Source of the DNA: an uncultured Verrucomicrobiota bacterium
GTDB taxonomy: Bacteria > Verrucomicrobiota > Verrucomicrobiia > Limisphaerales > UBA9464
DNA length: 52,042 bases
NCBI GenBank assembly: GCA_903842505.1
Contig: CAIMMI010000005.1
Span: 1-52,042, forward strand
Direction: 5' to 3'
Numbering within the stretch: position 1 is the stretch's first letter; every line of letters starts with the position of its first letter. The notes below the pieces were generated by a model. It made no database searches and was not told the DNA's origin. It was given only the letters and a program-made list of their open reading frames with translations. Below are positions 19,200-27,761 of the stretch, piece after piece. Both the position numbers and the translations under genes were made by a program.

Positions 19200-19874
19200 A
19201 TGAAAAGTTTGGCATTGAGTGCGTTCCCACGCACGGCGAAGCGCCGCAAGGGCGCTCGGCAGGTTCGTTCGACCGGCCGCATTCCCGCAAACATCTACGG
19301 CAAGACTGCGGCTGCCCAGAACCTCGAGGTTGATTCGACGGAGTTCGGCCTGCTCGTTGGCAAGGCCCATTCCGAAATCATCCTGGTGGATCTGGAGATC
19401 AAGGGCGATGCCCGTCCGACCCGCTTGGCGCTGGTTCAGGATGTTCAGCACCACCCGCTCGAAGGCCATGTTCTGCATCTGGACCTTCACGAGGTCCAGC
19501 CCGACGAAAAGGTGACCGTCCGGGTTCCAGTTGAAACCGTGGGAGACTGCGCTGGCGTGAAGGCTGGTGGCACGTTGGAACACGTGCTCCTGAAGCTTCG
19601 CGTTCGGGCTCTTCCGAAGGACCTTCCTGAGCAGATCATGATTGATGTCTCCGGGCTTGAGGTGGGTAAGAATATCCATCTGGGACAGATTCAGGCGCCA
19701 GCCGGAGTCGAGTTGCTGGGCAACAAGGACGTCACCGTGGTTGCTTGCGCAGCCCCGGTTACTGCTGAGCCCGAGGCTGCCCCGGCCGGAGCCGAGGGCA
19801 CCAAGCAGCCTGAGATGATCAAGGAGAAGAAGACCGACGAAGCTCCTGCGAAGGCCGCCGACAAGAAGAAGTAA
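19200..19874 (+). CDS. rplY: Large ribosomal subunit protein bL25 (CTC/long form)
   Basis: 224 aa. It is the long TL5/CTC-type L25: an N-terminal 5S-rRNA-binding domain (TAKRRKGARQVRSTGRIPANIYG) and a C-terminal beta domain (DLHEVQPDEKVTVRVPVETVG, DVSGLEVGKNIHLGQI). A Lys/Ala/Glu-rich tail (about 195-224) ends in AKAADKKK. It binds 5S rRNA in the central protuberance. The start is the ATG at 19200, with an AT-rich leader and no obvious Shine-Dalgarno. It is 44 bp after prs and 49 bp before pth. Confidence 0.96.
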   Translation: MKSLALSAFPRTAKRRKGARQVRSTGRIPANIYGKTAAAQNLEVDSTEFGLLVGKAHSEIILVDLEIKGDARPTRLALVQDVQHHPLEGHVLHLDLHEVQPDEKVTVRVPVETVGDCAGVKAGGTLEHVLLKLRVRALPKDLPEQIMIDVSGLEVGKNIHLGQIQAPAGVELLGNKDVTVVACAAPVTAEPEAAPAGAEGTKQPEMIKEKKTDEAPAKAADKKK

Positions 19875-19923
19875 GGTTGGCGTGCCGGTGGCAGGCTGAC
19901 TGCATGCCGGGATCGGGTCTCGC

Positions 19924-20508
19924 GTGAAAAAGAAGACGTTGATCGCGGGACTCGGCAACCCAGGCAAGGAGTACGCCAGTACCAGGCACAACGCCGGCTT
20001 CATGCTCGCAGATCGCTTGGCCGCCCGATGGGGTTGGCGATGGCGGTTTGAGAAGAAGTTCTTTTCAGAAATTGCGGAGGGGACGGTTTGTGGCCGGGGT
20101 GTTGTGCTCTGCAAGCCGCAGACGTTCATGAACGTCAGTGGTGAGGCCGTCGGTAGCCTGGTTGGCTATCAGCGGATCCTCCCGGAAGACGTGCTGGTGG
20201 TCGTGGATGACGCGGATCTGCCCTTGGGGACGATCCGTATGCGTCCTGAGGGGAGTCCCGGCGGCCACCATGGACTGGAGTCTGTTGAGTCCCATTTGGG
20301 AACGCGGGGTTACCCGCGGATCCGTTTGGGGATTGCCAGGCCAGCGTCCGCGGTGAGGGACATAGCAAACCACGTGCTCGGGCGCTTCACGGCGAACGAA
20401 ACCGTGGTGTTGGAAAAGGTGCTGAACCGTTCGGTGGAGCAGACGGAAACGTGGCTTTCGGACGGGTTGGCGAAGGCGATGAATTTATATAACGGGTCTG
20501 TGGCGTGA
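19924..20508 (+). CDS. pth: Peptidyl-tRNA hydrolase
   Basis: 194 aa from GTG at 19924. It recycles peptidyl-tRNAs dropped by ribosomes. The active-site set N12 (GLGNPGKEY), H22 (STRHNAGF), N70 (FMNVSG) and D95 is present at the family spacing. In the motif usually written GGHNGL this protein reads GGHHGL (113-118), so the conserved Asn (N114 in E. coli numbering) is His116. The remaining fold motifs (RIRLGIARP) are intact. It lies between rplY and rpsF, a frequent arrangement. Confidence 0.96.
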   Translation: MKKKTLIAGLGNPGKEYASTRHNAGFMLADRLAARWGWRWRFEKKFFSEIAEGTVCGRGVVLCKPQTFMNVSGEAVGSLVGYQRILPEDVLVVVDDADLPLGTIRMRPEGSPGGHHGLESVESHLGTRGYPRIRLGIARPASAVRDIANHVLGRFTANETVVLEKVLNRSVEQTETWLSDGLAKAMNLYNGSVA

Positions 20509-20536
20509 GCCTGACGACCCAAAAGATGGAGATTGT

Positions 20537-20851
20537 ATGAAACGGTACGAAGGACTGTTCATCCTGAACTTGGCGGGCAAGGAAGAGGGCCTCAAAGAGG
20601 CGGTGGATCGCGTGGCTGCGGAGATCGCGGCCGTGGGCGGCAAGCTTGAGACCATCCAGAAGATGGACAAGAAGGCTTTCGCCCGTGTAGCCGATCGCCG
20701 CGTCAACTCAGGCCACTATGTCAACGTGATCTTCGAGGCGAAGCCCTCTGCGATCGTGGAGATCAAGACCCGGATCCGTCATTCTGAGGAAATCTTCCGG
20801 GCCCTGTTCACCGAGGCCTCCTCGACGGTCGTCGCTCCGATTCCGGCCTGA
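20537..20851 (+). CDS. rpsF: Small ribosomal subunit protein bS6
   Basis: 104 aa, normal length. It starts MKRYEGLFILNLAGKEEGL, with GGAG five bases before the ATG. Typical features are the KKAFARVADRRVNSGHYV strand and the RIRHSEEIFRALFTE helix. It binds 16S rRNA next to bS18. It opens an rpsF-ssb-rplI run from which the usual rpsR (bS18) is missing. Confidence 0.97.
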   Translation: MKRYEGLFILNLAGKEEGLKEAVDRVAAEIAAVGGKLETIQKMDKKAFARVADRRVNSGHYVNVIFEAKPSAIVEIKTRIRHSEEIFRALFTEASSTVVAPIPA

Positions 20852-20887
20852 CGCCCGACACACACCAACCCGCGTCCCACCCAAGCC

Positions 20888-21376
20888 ATGGCCAACTTCA
20901 ACAAGGTCTATCTCATGGGAAACCTCACTCGGGACCCCGAGTTGCGGTACACTCCCAAAGGACAGGCCGTGGCCAAGTTGGCTTTGGCGGTCAATCGTCG
21001 GTACACGACGGAGTCGGGTGAGGCGCGGGAAGAGGTCACCTTCGTTGATATTGACGCCTGGGGTAAGCAGGCCGAGGTGATTTCCCAGTATTGCAAGAAG
21101 GGCAAGCCCCTCTTTGTGGAGGGGCGGCTCAAGCTGGATCAGTGGGATGACAAGACCACGGGCCAGAAGAGGTCGGCACTTCGGGTGGTATTGGAAGGCT
21201 TCCAGTTCATTGGAGGGCCTCCTGCAGGTGAAGGGGGAGGAGTTCAAGGTGGGAGTGGCGGAGCAGCACCCGCGCCGCGCCCAGCCTCGAGGCCTGCCAG
21301 TCCAGCTCGTCCAGTTGAGTCTGGGCCGGCTGAGAGTGACGGCCCGCCGCCGGAGGAAGATGACGTTCCCTTCTGA
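20888..21376 (+). CDS. ssb: Single-stranded DNA-binding protein
   Basis: 162 aa. An N-terminal OB fold (1-112) begins MANFNKVYLMGNLTRDPELRY and includes KGQAVAKLALAVNRRYT and GKPLFVEGRLKLDQW. It is followed by a disordered Gly/Ala/Pro-rich linker. The acidic C-terminal tip EEDDVPF recruits replication and repair partners. It is 36 bp after rpsF and 62 bp before rplI. Complete and ordinary. Confidence 0.97.
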   Translation: MANFNKVYLMGNLTRDPELRYTPKGQAVAKLALAVNRRYTTESGEAREEVTFVDIDAWGKQAEVISQYCKKGKPLFVEGRLKLDQWDDKTTGQKRSALRVVLEGFQFIGGPPAGEGGGVQGGSGGAAPAPRPASRPASPARPVESGPAESDGPPPEEDDVPF

Positions 21377-21438
21377 GCGGGCAGGTTTGATGGAAGTTTT
21401 GGTATAGCATTTTAGACACACAACTAACCGTTTTCTGT

Positions 21439-22008
21439 ATGGCGAAGACTGAAGTGATTTTGGTTCACAATGTGGTCGGCCTTGGGGCCGAGTCGGATCA
21501 GGTAAAGGTTTCGGCGGGCTTTGCGAGGAACTTTCTGGTTCCGCAGGGTCTGGCGATTTCCCTCACCCAGGCCAACAAGCGCCGGCTCGAGTCCTTGCGG
21601 CAGCGGCGTGCGGAGCGCGAAGCGCACGAATTGAATTCGATGTCTGAGTTGGGCCGCAGCCTGTCCAAGGTGACCATTACCCTTCCGGTCAAGACCGGCG
21701 ACGACGGAAAGATGTTCGGCAGCATTACGGCCGGAACCATCGCCGACGCCTTGAAGACGCAGTTGGAGGTCTCGCTGGACAAGCGGAAGATCCACCTGGA
21801 GAAGGCGATCCAGGCGTTGGGTGAGCACGAGGTCGAGCTCCGCCTGCACCCGGAGGTGCGTTCGAGCATCAAGCTGAATGTCATCAGCAGCAATCCGAAG
21901 CCCGAGGTGGTTGCCGAGCCCGCAGCAGACGCCGCGAAGGCTGAGAAGCGCTCGAGCCGGAATTCGCTGAACCGCAAGGGCGGCGCAGCGACCGAAGCTT
22001 CGAAGTAG
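21439..22008 (+). CDS. rplI: Large ribosomal subunit protein bL9
   Basis: 189 aa. It has the N-terminal domain (VILVHNVVGLGAESDQVKVS, GFARNFLVPQGLA), a connecting helix (KRRLESLRQRRAEREAHEL) and the C-terminal domain (DDGKMFGSITAGTIADAL). It is about 40 residues longer than most L9 proteins because of an Ala/Glu/Lys/Arg-rich tail (PEVVAEPAADAAKAEKRSS and onward). bL9 spans outward from the L1 stalk base. It is followed 28 bp later by an intrinsic terminator. Confidence 0.96.
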   Translation: MAKTEVILVHNVVGLGAESDQVKVSAGFARNFLVPQGLAISLTQANKRRLESLRQRRAEREAHELNSMSELGRSLSKVTITLPVKTGDDGKMFGSITAGTIADALKTQLEVSLDKRKIHLEKAIQALGEHEVELRLHPEVRSSIKLNVISSNPKPEVVAEPAADAAKAEKRSSRNSLNRKGGAATEASK

Positions 22009-22036
22009 TCTCGGACCTGGCTCAGGGTTTCCTGTA

Positions 22037-22066
22037 CGACCCGGGATTCAGATCCCGGGTCGTTTT
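22037..22066 (+). terminator. Intrinsic terminator after rplI
   Basis: CGACCCGGGAT (22037-22047) and ATCCCGGGTCG (22052-22062) form a perfect 11-bp stem with loop TCAG, followed directly by TTTT. It ends the translation-gene run ahead of dnaB. Confidence 0.88.
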
Positions 22067-22180
22067 CGTTGGATGGGTTGCTTTGCGCGTCGTCCAGGCG
22101 TGGTTTCTGGAACGGGTCTGTGAAGAACTTCGCATAATCCGGGCTTCCCCCGCGGCGCCGATACGGCATTTTTAGATTCC

Positions 22181-23698
22181 ATGTCAGACGAGTTTTCGGA
22201 GTCCGATGTTTTCCCTTCGGATAACATCCCGTCGGTGTCCGAGCCCCCCCGAGGGGCGGGCAAGGGGAAGTCCGATTTTCGCAAGGGCAGCAAGAAGCGC
22301 GGGACGGTTGATCTATCGAGGCTTGATCGACTTCCCCCCCACTCGCTGGAGGCAGAGCAGGGGGTGCTGGGTTGCTCGTTGCTCGCACCCAATGACTGCA
22401 TTGGGCAATGTGTGGAGCGGTTGAAGACCGGTCCGGAGGTTTTCTATGACCTTCGACACCAGACCCTCTATGAGGTGCTGGTGGGCATGTATGATCGGAA
22501 GGATGCCATCGATCTGATCACGCTTGGCCAGAAGCTGAAGGATGCGGGGCAGCTCGATGGGATTGGCGGGTTGGCGTACCTGTCCCAGTTGATGGACGCC
22601 GTGCCGAGCGCAGCCAACCTTTCGTACTATCTGGACATTGTTCGCGAGAAGCATGTCCTGCGGCGGATTCTGGCCACCTGTACGGAGGTCCTTGGGAGGG
22701 TTCACGGGCATGAGGGGACGGTGGATTCCCTACTGGATGAGGTTGAGCGGGATATCCTCAAGATCAGCGAGGATCGGGAAGAGATCGGCAACCGTTCGAT
22801 GAAGGAATTGGTCCGCAGTGCGGTGGACATGATTCAGGAGTACCACCAGCGAAAGGGTGGCCTGACCGGTCTTCCGACGGGATTCGCGGATTTCGACAAG
22901 ATGACCAGTGGTCTCCAACCCGCGGACATGGTCGTGATTGCTGCCCGCCCTTCGATGGGCAAGACGTCATTGGCCATGAACATCGCAGAACATGTGGCGG
23001 TGGAAGTCGGGCTCCCGGTTGGGGTTTTCAGTCTCGAGATGACCTCAGAGTCTCTCGTGATGCGTATGTTGACCTCGTTGGCGCGAGTCAACGGACGGAT
23101 GATTCGGGACGGTTTTCTTTCGGAAGGGGATTTTCGGCGCCTGACGGCGGCTGCGTCCAAGTTGAGCCGGGCTCCGGTTCACATTGATGACACGCCTGGG
23201 CTTTCCATCCTGCAGCTTCGAGCACGGGCACGGCGCATGTGGCAGCAGCATGGAGTGAAACTCTTCGTGATCGACTACCTGCAGTTGTTGCACTCCACCT
23301 CAAAGAAGGCTGCAGACAGCCGACAGCAGGAGGTGGCGGAACTGTCGAACGGTGTCAAAGCCTTGGCCAAGGAGTTGAAGGTCCCTGTCATCGTGCTCTG
23401 CCAGTTGAACCGGGAGTTGGAAAAGGACAAGGACCGCAAGCCGAAGTTGTCGGACCTCCGTGAGTCCGGCGCGATTGAACAGGACGCCGATCTGGTCGGG
23501 TTGCTGTACAAGCCGGCGCAGGAAGAGGACGATCAGCGTCGGGACGAGACCGAGGAACGGGATGACGGCATGGCAGCGACGCCGGTGAACCTGCTGATCG
23601 CCAAGCAGCGGAATGGCCCAACCGGTGACGTCTGCCTGACATTCCTGAAGGGGATCACCCGGTACGAGAGCGCCTCGAAGATTGCGCAGGCCGACTGA
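22181..23698 (+). CDS. dnaB: Replicative DNA helicase
   Basis: 505 aa, starting MSDEFSESDVFPSDN after an AT-rich stretch. The N-terminal primase-interacting helical domain (about 50-160) begins LPPHSLEAEQGVLGC. A linker leads to the RecA-like domain with Walker A ARPSMGKTS (K261), Walker B LFVIDYLQLLHS and the sensor/arginine region SDLRESGAIEQDADLV. Gly/Ser/charged residues at 1-45 form an extra disordered tail relative to E. coli DnaB. It unwinds DNA at the fork. dnaB close after rplI is a common order. No intein is seen. Confidence 0.97.
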   Translation: MSDEFSESDVFPSDNIPSVSEPPRGAGKGKSDFRKGSKKRGTVDLSRLDRLPPHSLEAEQGVLGCSLLAPNDCIGQCVERLKTGPEVFYDLRHQTLYEVLVGMYDRKDAIDLITLGQKLKDAGQLDGIGGLAYLSQLMDAVPSAANLSYYLDIVREKHVLRRILATCTEVLGRVHGHEGTVDSLLDEVERDILKISEDREEIGNRSMKELVRSAVDMIQEYHQRKGGLTGLPTGFADFDKMTSGLQPADMVVIAARPSMGKTSLAMNIAEHVAVEVGLPVGVFSLEMTSESLVMRMLTSLARVNGRMIRDGFLSEGDFRRLTAAASKLSRAPVHIDDTPGLSILQLRARARRMWQQHGVKLFVIDYLQLLHSTSKKAADSRQQEVAELSNGVKALAKELKVPVIVLCQLNRELEKDKDRKPKLSDLRESGAIEQDADLVGLLYKPAQEEDDQRRDETEERDDGMAATPVNLLIAKQRNGPTGDVCLTFLKGITRYESASKIAQAD

Positions 23699-23807
23699 TG
23701 GTTCGGTCGCGGTGAACGATCCAAGTTGTAAAGAGTCAGCGATTGGGTGTTGCACGGCTGGTGATCGATTGGGTTTCATCGTCCGTCCGCATCCGTTGAA
23801 GTCCGAC

Positions 23808-26258
23808 ATGAAATCAACCTCCCGCCGGTGGAATCAAATCTGTGCTGTTCTGGTCGCCTGCCTGCACCTTGGGGCGGTGGCGCAGGAGGTCCCGACCGTC
23901 CAGAAGGTGGTCATTGTCCACGTGGGTCCTGCGAACGTCTCGGACGCGTTGATACGGGCCAACATGCGCGTCAAGGAGGGAGAGGTGTTCTCGCAGGACG
24001 CCGTGGACGCGGATGTCCAGAACCTTCACAAGACGGGGTTTTTCCAAAACATCCGGGTTGGGCAGGAGCGGGATGCGCGCGGGGTCACGCTGACCTATCG
24101 GCTGCAGGCGAAGCCGGTGCTGACTGAAATCCGCTTCTCCGGGAACAAGAAGTACAGCTCCAACAAGCTCCGCAAGAAGCTGACCTCCAAGGTTGGAGAG
24201 CCGCTGGACCAGCTCAAGCTGTTCAACGACTCGCAGGAGATCCTCAAGATGTACCAGAAGGCGGGCCTCCAGAAGACGGAGGTGGTGCCTGTACCTGCCA
24301 TCAACGAGGAGTTGGGCCGTGGCATCGTCACCTTTGAGGTTCGCGAGGCTCCGAAGATCCGGATCAAGGACGTGACCTTCGATGGCGCGAAGGATATGAC
24401 CACCCGCAAGCTCCGACGGGTGGTCAAGACCCGGCGTTGGTGGATGTTCTCCTGGATCACCGGTTCCGGAAAACTGAAGGACGACGTCTTCGAGGAGGAC
24501 AAGGAACGACTCCGTGAGTTCTACACCGAGCAGGGGTACATCGACTTCGAGCTCAAGGACGTCAAGTTCGAGTCGACCACCACCAATCGGATGGTGGTCC
24601 GCTTTCAGATCGAGGAAGGAACGCCGTACCGGGTAGGGGGCGTTCGATTCCAAGGCAACCAACTCTTCTCCCGTGAGGAGATCATTGGGAATCTCCGGAC
24701 CCGCGATGGCGACAAGATCAAGCGAGGCCTGGTTCTGAAGGATGGTGAGAAGTTCACTCCGAAGGGACTTCAGCGGGATGTGGATTCGATCCGGGACTTC
24801 TACTCGGGGCGGGGTTACATCGACGTGGTCGTGGAGCCGGAGAAGGTTCCTAACGTTGAAAAAGGGACGCTGGACCTGAATTACCGGATCGAGGAAGGGG
24901 AGAAGGCCTTCGTCGAGAAGATCGAGATCAAGGGTAATGTCCGAACCAAGGACAAGGTCATTCGCCGCGAGTTGGCGATTGCCCCGGGTGAGACGTTCGA
25001 CATGGTGCGCGTCAAGCTGAGCAAGAACCGGCTCGAGCAGATGCAGTACTTCGAGAAGGTTGAAACCACGCCCGAGGATACGGAGATCCCGAATCGGAAG
25101 AATCTGGTGATCGGGGTTGAGGAGAAGCGGACGGGAAATGCGATCATTGGTGCCGGGTTCAGCTCCATTGATGCATTGGTTGGTTTCGTGGAGGTCAGCC
25201 AGGGTAACTTCGATCTGTTCAACCCGCCCACCTTCACGGGTGGCGGCCAGAAAGCCCGGCTTCGGTTGCAGGCCGGCACGCGGCGTCAGGACTATGTTGC
25301 GACATTCATCGAGCCCTGGTTCCTGGGGCGACGACTGTCGCTCAGTACGGAGCTTTTCCATCGCCAGCTAAACTTCCTCTCGGACAACTACGAGCAGAGC
25401 CAGACGGGTGGCAAGGTCGGTTTGACCAGCCAACTGCCGTTCAACCTGATCGGTGGCGTCAATTACACGCTCGAATCGATCAACCTCGACTTCGATGATT
25501 CCTACAAGGCGCAGTATCGGGATTCGGTTGTCCTTCAGGAGGCCGGGCGGCGCTTGGTCTCACGCGTAGGGGCAACGTTGGCGTACGACACCCGCAATTC
25601 CTATCAATTGCCCACCAAGGGCCAGCGGATCGAATTGCTTCCCGAATTGGCGGGCGGGCCCTTTGGAGGCGACTCGGACTACTACCGTGTCGAAATGCGC
25701 GTTTCCCAGTATTGGAACCCGGGGCAAATGTTCACGGAGACCAGTTACTGGCAGGACGTGTTCGAAGGGCATGTTCTCGAGTTGAGCGGCCGGATCGGCG
25801 TGGTGGAAGCCTACGGCGACGGTGATCGTGGACGGCGGGATCGGGTGCCCTTGTTTGATCGGTGGTATCTGGGTGGGCTGACTTCCCTCCGGGGTTACCG
25901 GTTCCGACAGGTGGGACCGAGGGATCCCATTTCGGGCGAACCGACCGGCGGCGGGACGTACTGGTTTGGTGGGGCGGAATACAGTGTGCCGATTATCGAA
26001 CGTCTCCGCTTCGCTGTGTTCTATGACGTGGGCATGGTATACCCGGACGCGTTCAGTTTGGCCCCGCAGGACTACGTGGACTTCAATGGCAAGCGCCAGA
26101 CGACGCGGTTGTACAGTGACAACTGGGGCGTTGGGTTGAGGTTGAACCTGCCGATTGGTCCGCTCCGGTTGGATTATGGTATCCCCATGACCCATGACAC
26201 GCGGGTTGGCGGGGGTGGCCGCTTCCAGTTTGGCGTGGGCTACACGCGAGATTTCTAA
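23808..26258 (+). CDS. bamA: Outer membrane protein assembly factor BamA
   Basis: 816 aa from the ATG at 23808, which opens a signal peptide (MKSTSRRWNQICAVLVACLHLGAVAQ). Upstream in-frame residues are not leader-like. A POTRA array follows (about 30-430), with repeated turns such as FSGNKKYSSNKLRKKL, VRFQGNQLFSREEI and IKGNVRTKDKVIRREL. Then comes the 16-stranded barrel, with the RGYRFRQVGP lid-loop motif and a C-terminal strand ending GVGYTRDF. BamA inserts beta-barrel proteins into the outer membrane, so the host is a diderm. The OmpH-like chaperone gene starts 29 bp later. Confidence 0.96.
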   Translation: MKSTSRRWNQICAVLVACLHLGAVAQEVPTVQKVVIVHVGPANVSDALIRANMRVKEGEVFSQDAVDADVQNLHKTGFFQNIRVGQERDARGVTLTYRLQAKPVLTEIRFSGNKKYSSNKLRKKLTSKVGEPLDQLKLFNDSQEILKMYQKAGLQKTEVVPVPAINEELGRGIVTFEVREAPKIRIKDVTFDGAKDMTTRKLRRVVKTRRWWMFSWITGSGKLKDDVFEEDKERLREFYTEQGYIDFELKDVKFESTTTNRMVVRFQIEEGTPYRVGGVRFQGNQLFSREEIIGNLRTRDGDKIKRGLVLKDGEKFTPKGLQRDVDSIRDFYSGRGYIDVVVEPEKVPNVEKGTLDLNYRIEEGEKAFVEKIEIKGNVRTKDKVIRRELAIAPGETFDMVRVKLSKNRLEQMQYFEKVETTPEDTEIPNRKNLVIGVEEKRTGNAIIGAGFSSIDALVGFVEVSQGNFDLFNPPTFTGGGQKARLRLQAGTRRQDYVATFIEPWFLGRRLSLSTELFHRQLNFLSDNYEQSQTGGKVGLTSQLPFNLIGGVNYTLESINLDFDDSYKAQYRDSVVLQEAGRRLVSRVGATLAYDTRNSYQLPTKGQRIELLPELAGGPFGGDSDYYRVEMRVSQYWNPGQMFTETSYWQDVFEGHVLELSGRIGVVEAYGDGDRGRRDRVPLFDRWYLGGLTSLRGYRFRQVGPRDPISGEPTGGGTYWFGGAEYSVPIIERLRFAVFYDVGMVYPDAFSLAPQDYVDFNGKRQTTRLYSDNWGVGLRLNLPIGPLRLDYGIPMTHDTRVGGGGRFQFGVGYTRDF

Positions 26259-26286
26259 AAAAAGGTAACGACGTAAATACGACAGC

Positions 26287-26916
26287 ATGAATGCGAATGT
26301 GATGAAACGAGTGGTTGGCTTCGCCGCCGCGGTGTTCTTTGCGATGGCCGCGCAGGCCCAAACCAAGACTGCCGTGGTCGACCTGAAGAAGGTGTTTGAT
26401 GGCTACTGGCGCACCAAGCAGGCGGACACGCAGCTCAAGGAGCGCGCGAGCGACCTGGAGAAGGCGCGCGGAGGAATGGTCGAGGACTACAAAAAGGCGA
26501 ATGAGGATTTCAAGAAGATCCTGGACGGCCTGAATGACCCGGCGGCCTCGGCCGACGAGAAGGAAAAGCGCAAGAAGGACGCTGAGAAGAAGCAGGGCGA
26601 AGTGCGCGAGCTCGAGACCAGCATCCGCACCTTCGACGAGAATTCCCGGAAGACGATCCTCGAGATGCAGAAGCGCATGCGCGACTCCGTCCTCCGCGAC
26701 ATCCGCGGTGTGGTCGAGGAGAAGGCCAAGGCGGGTGGCTATCAGGCGGTGCTCGATACCGCTGCTGAATCCATCAATCAGACGCCGGTTGTGGTCTACA
26801 CGAGCCTGCTGGGTGGTGCTGACGATCTTTCTGACGGCGTCCTGAAGGTGCTGAACGCCAATTCGCCCGCGGACGCGCCCAAGAAGGACGAGGAGAAGAA
26901 GGAAGACAAGAAGTAG
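26287..26916 (+). CDS. OmpH/Skp-family periplasmic chaperone
   Basis: 209 aa. The signal peptide (VVGFAAAVFFAMAAQAQ) is followed by the family opening TAVVDLKKVFDGYW. A long charged coiled coil (about 45-150) forms the tentacles that hold unfolded outer-membrane proteins. The C-terminal strand QTPVVVYTS is followed by a Lys/Glu-rich tail ending KKEDKK. The start is at 26287, and an in-frame ATG at 26302 is an alternative. It follows bamA, as Skp genes usually do, so the two proteins probably act together in outer-membrane biogenesis. Confidence 0.9.
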   Translation: MNANVMKRVVGFAAAVFFAMAAQAQTKTAVVDLKKVFDGYWRTKQADTQLKERASDLEKARGGMVEDYKKANEDFKKILDGLNDPAASADEKEKRKKDAEKKQGEVRELETSIRTFDENSRKTILEMQKRMRDSVLRDIRGVVEEKAKAGGYQAVLDTAAESINQTPVVVYTSLLGGADDLSDGVLKVLNANSPADAPKKDEEKKEDKK

Positions 26917-26950
26917 TCCCCCGGGAGGCCAACTTCCCTGGTACAAGGCA

Positions 26951-26980
26951 ACGAAGGCGCAGGCAGTCCTGCGCCTTCGT
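26951..26980 (+). terminator. Perfect 13-bp hairpin between the OmpH-like gene and ispD
   Basis: ACGAAGGCGCAGG (26951-26963) and CCTGCGCCTTCGT (26968-26980) pair perfectly around CAGT, 34 bp after the OmpH-like stop and 10 bp before the ispD ATG. The tail is CCATTCTC, not a T-run, so it may be a poor terminator or an mRNA-end stabiliser. Its closeness to the ispD start could also hinder ribosome access. Confidence 0.6.
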
Positions 26981-26989
26981 CCATTCTCG

Positions 26990-27688
26990 ATGATGAACTC
27001 CGCTGTGATTGTGGCTGCGGGCCGGGGGACCCGGATGGGTCCCGGCGTCGACAAACTTTTCCTCGAGGTGATGGGCATGCCCGTTGTCGCGCACACCTGG
27101 AGGCGCTTCGACCGATGCAGTCAGATCCATGAAATCATCCTGGTCGTCCGGTCCGGGATGGAGTCCGCATTTCGGGAGTTGGCGGAATCGATGGTCCGGC
27201 CGACCAAACCTTGGCGTCTGGTGGCCGGCGGGGCGGAACGACAGGACTCGGTTTGGAATGGGGTTCAAGCCGTAGACTCTGGTGCTCAGGTGGTCGCCAT
27301 CCAGGATGGGGCCAGACCGTGTACGCACCCGGAGCTTATTCGGCAATGCGTGGAGGCAGCCCAGCGGCACGGTGCGAGTGTCGCCGGGTCACGGGTGACG
27401 GACACCATCAAGGAGTCAGACGGGGGAACCTGCATCGCACGGCACCTGGACCGGAGTCGTCTCTGGGCTGTCCAGACCCCGCAGTGCTTCCGATTGTCGG
27501 TGATTCGGGAGGCGCTGGACGAGGTTGGGCGGCGAGGCGTAGCGGTGACGGATGACACCGCGGCCTGTGAATTGATTGGGCAGGCGGTCCACTTGGTGGA
27601 CAGTCCATGGCCCAATCCCAAGGTTACGATGCCTTCGGATGTTCCGTGGGTTGAACTTTTGCTCCGGAGTGCCGGGGAGCCCTCTTGA
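26990..27688 (+). CDS. ispD: 2-C-methyl-D-erythritol 4-phosphate cytidylyltransferase
   Basis: 232 aa. It couples MEP with CTP to give CDP-ME. The nucleotide-binding start AAGRGTRMG (9-17) and K22 are in place, as are AGGAERQDSVWNG (79-91), DGARP (106-110), AVQTPQCF and the C-terminal NPKVTMPSDV. ATGATG at 26990 gives two adjacent in-frame starts. It is unlinked to ispF (2026-2514) and lies between the outer-membrane genes and glgA. Confidence 0.95.
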   Translation: MMNSAVIVAAGRGTRMGPGVDKLFLEVMGMPVVAHTWRRFDRCSQIHEIILVVRSGMESAFRELAESMVRPTKPWRLVAGGAERQDSVWNGVQAVDSGAQVVAIQDGARPCTHPELIRQCVEAAQRHGASVAGSRVTDTIKESDGGTCIARHLDRSRLWAVQTPQCFRLSVIREALDEVGRRGVAVTDDTAACELIGQAVHLVDSPWPNPKVTMPSDVPWVELLLRSAGEPS

Positions 27689-27761
27689 TGGGGGGCAGGT
27701 GCGCTTCTGCCGAGCGGTCAGAGTTTCCGGAAATTCGCCTTGAGGCGGCTTCCCGTGGCGG

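Noticed and set aside
17983-19290. In-frame extension upstream of larB
   Set aside because: It runs antisense through prs and lacks any LarB similarity before residue 1 of the chosen start.
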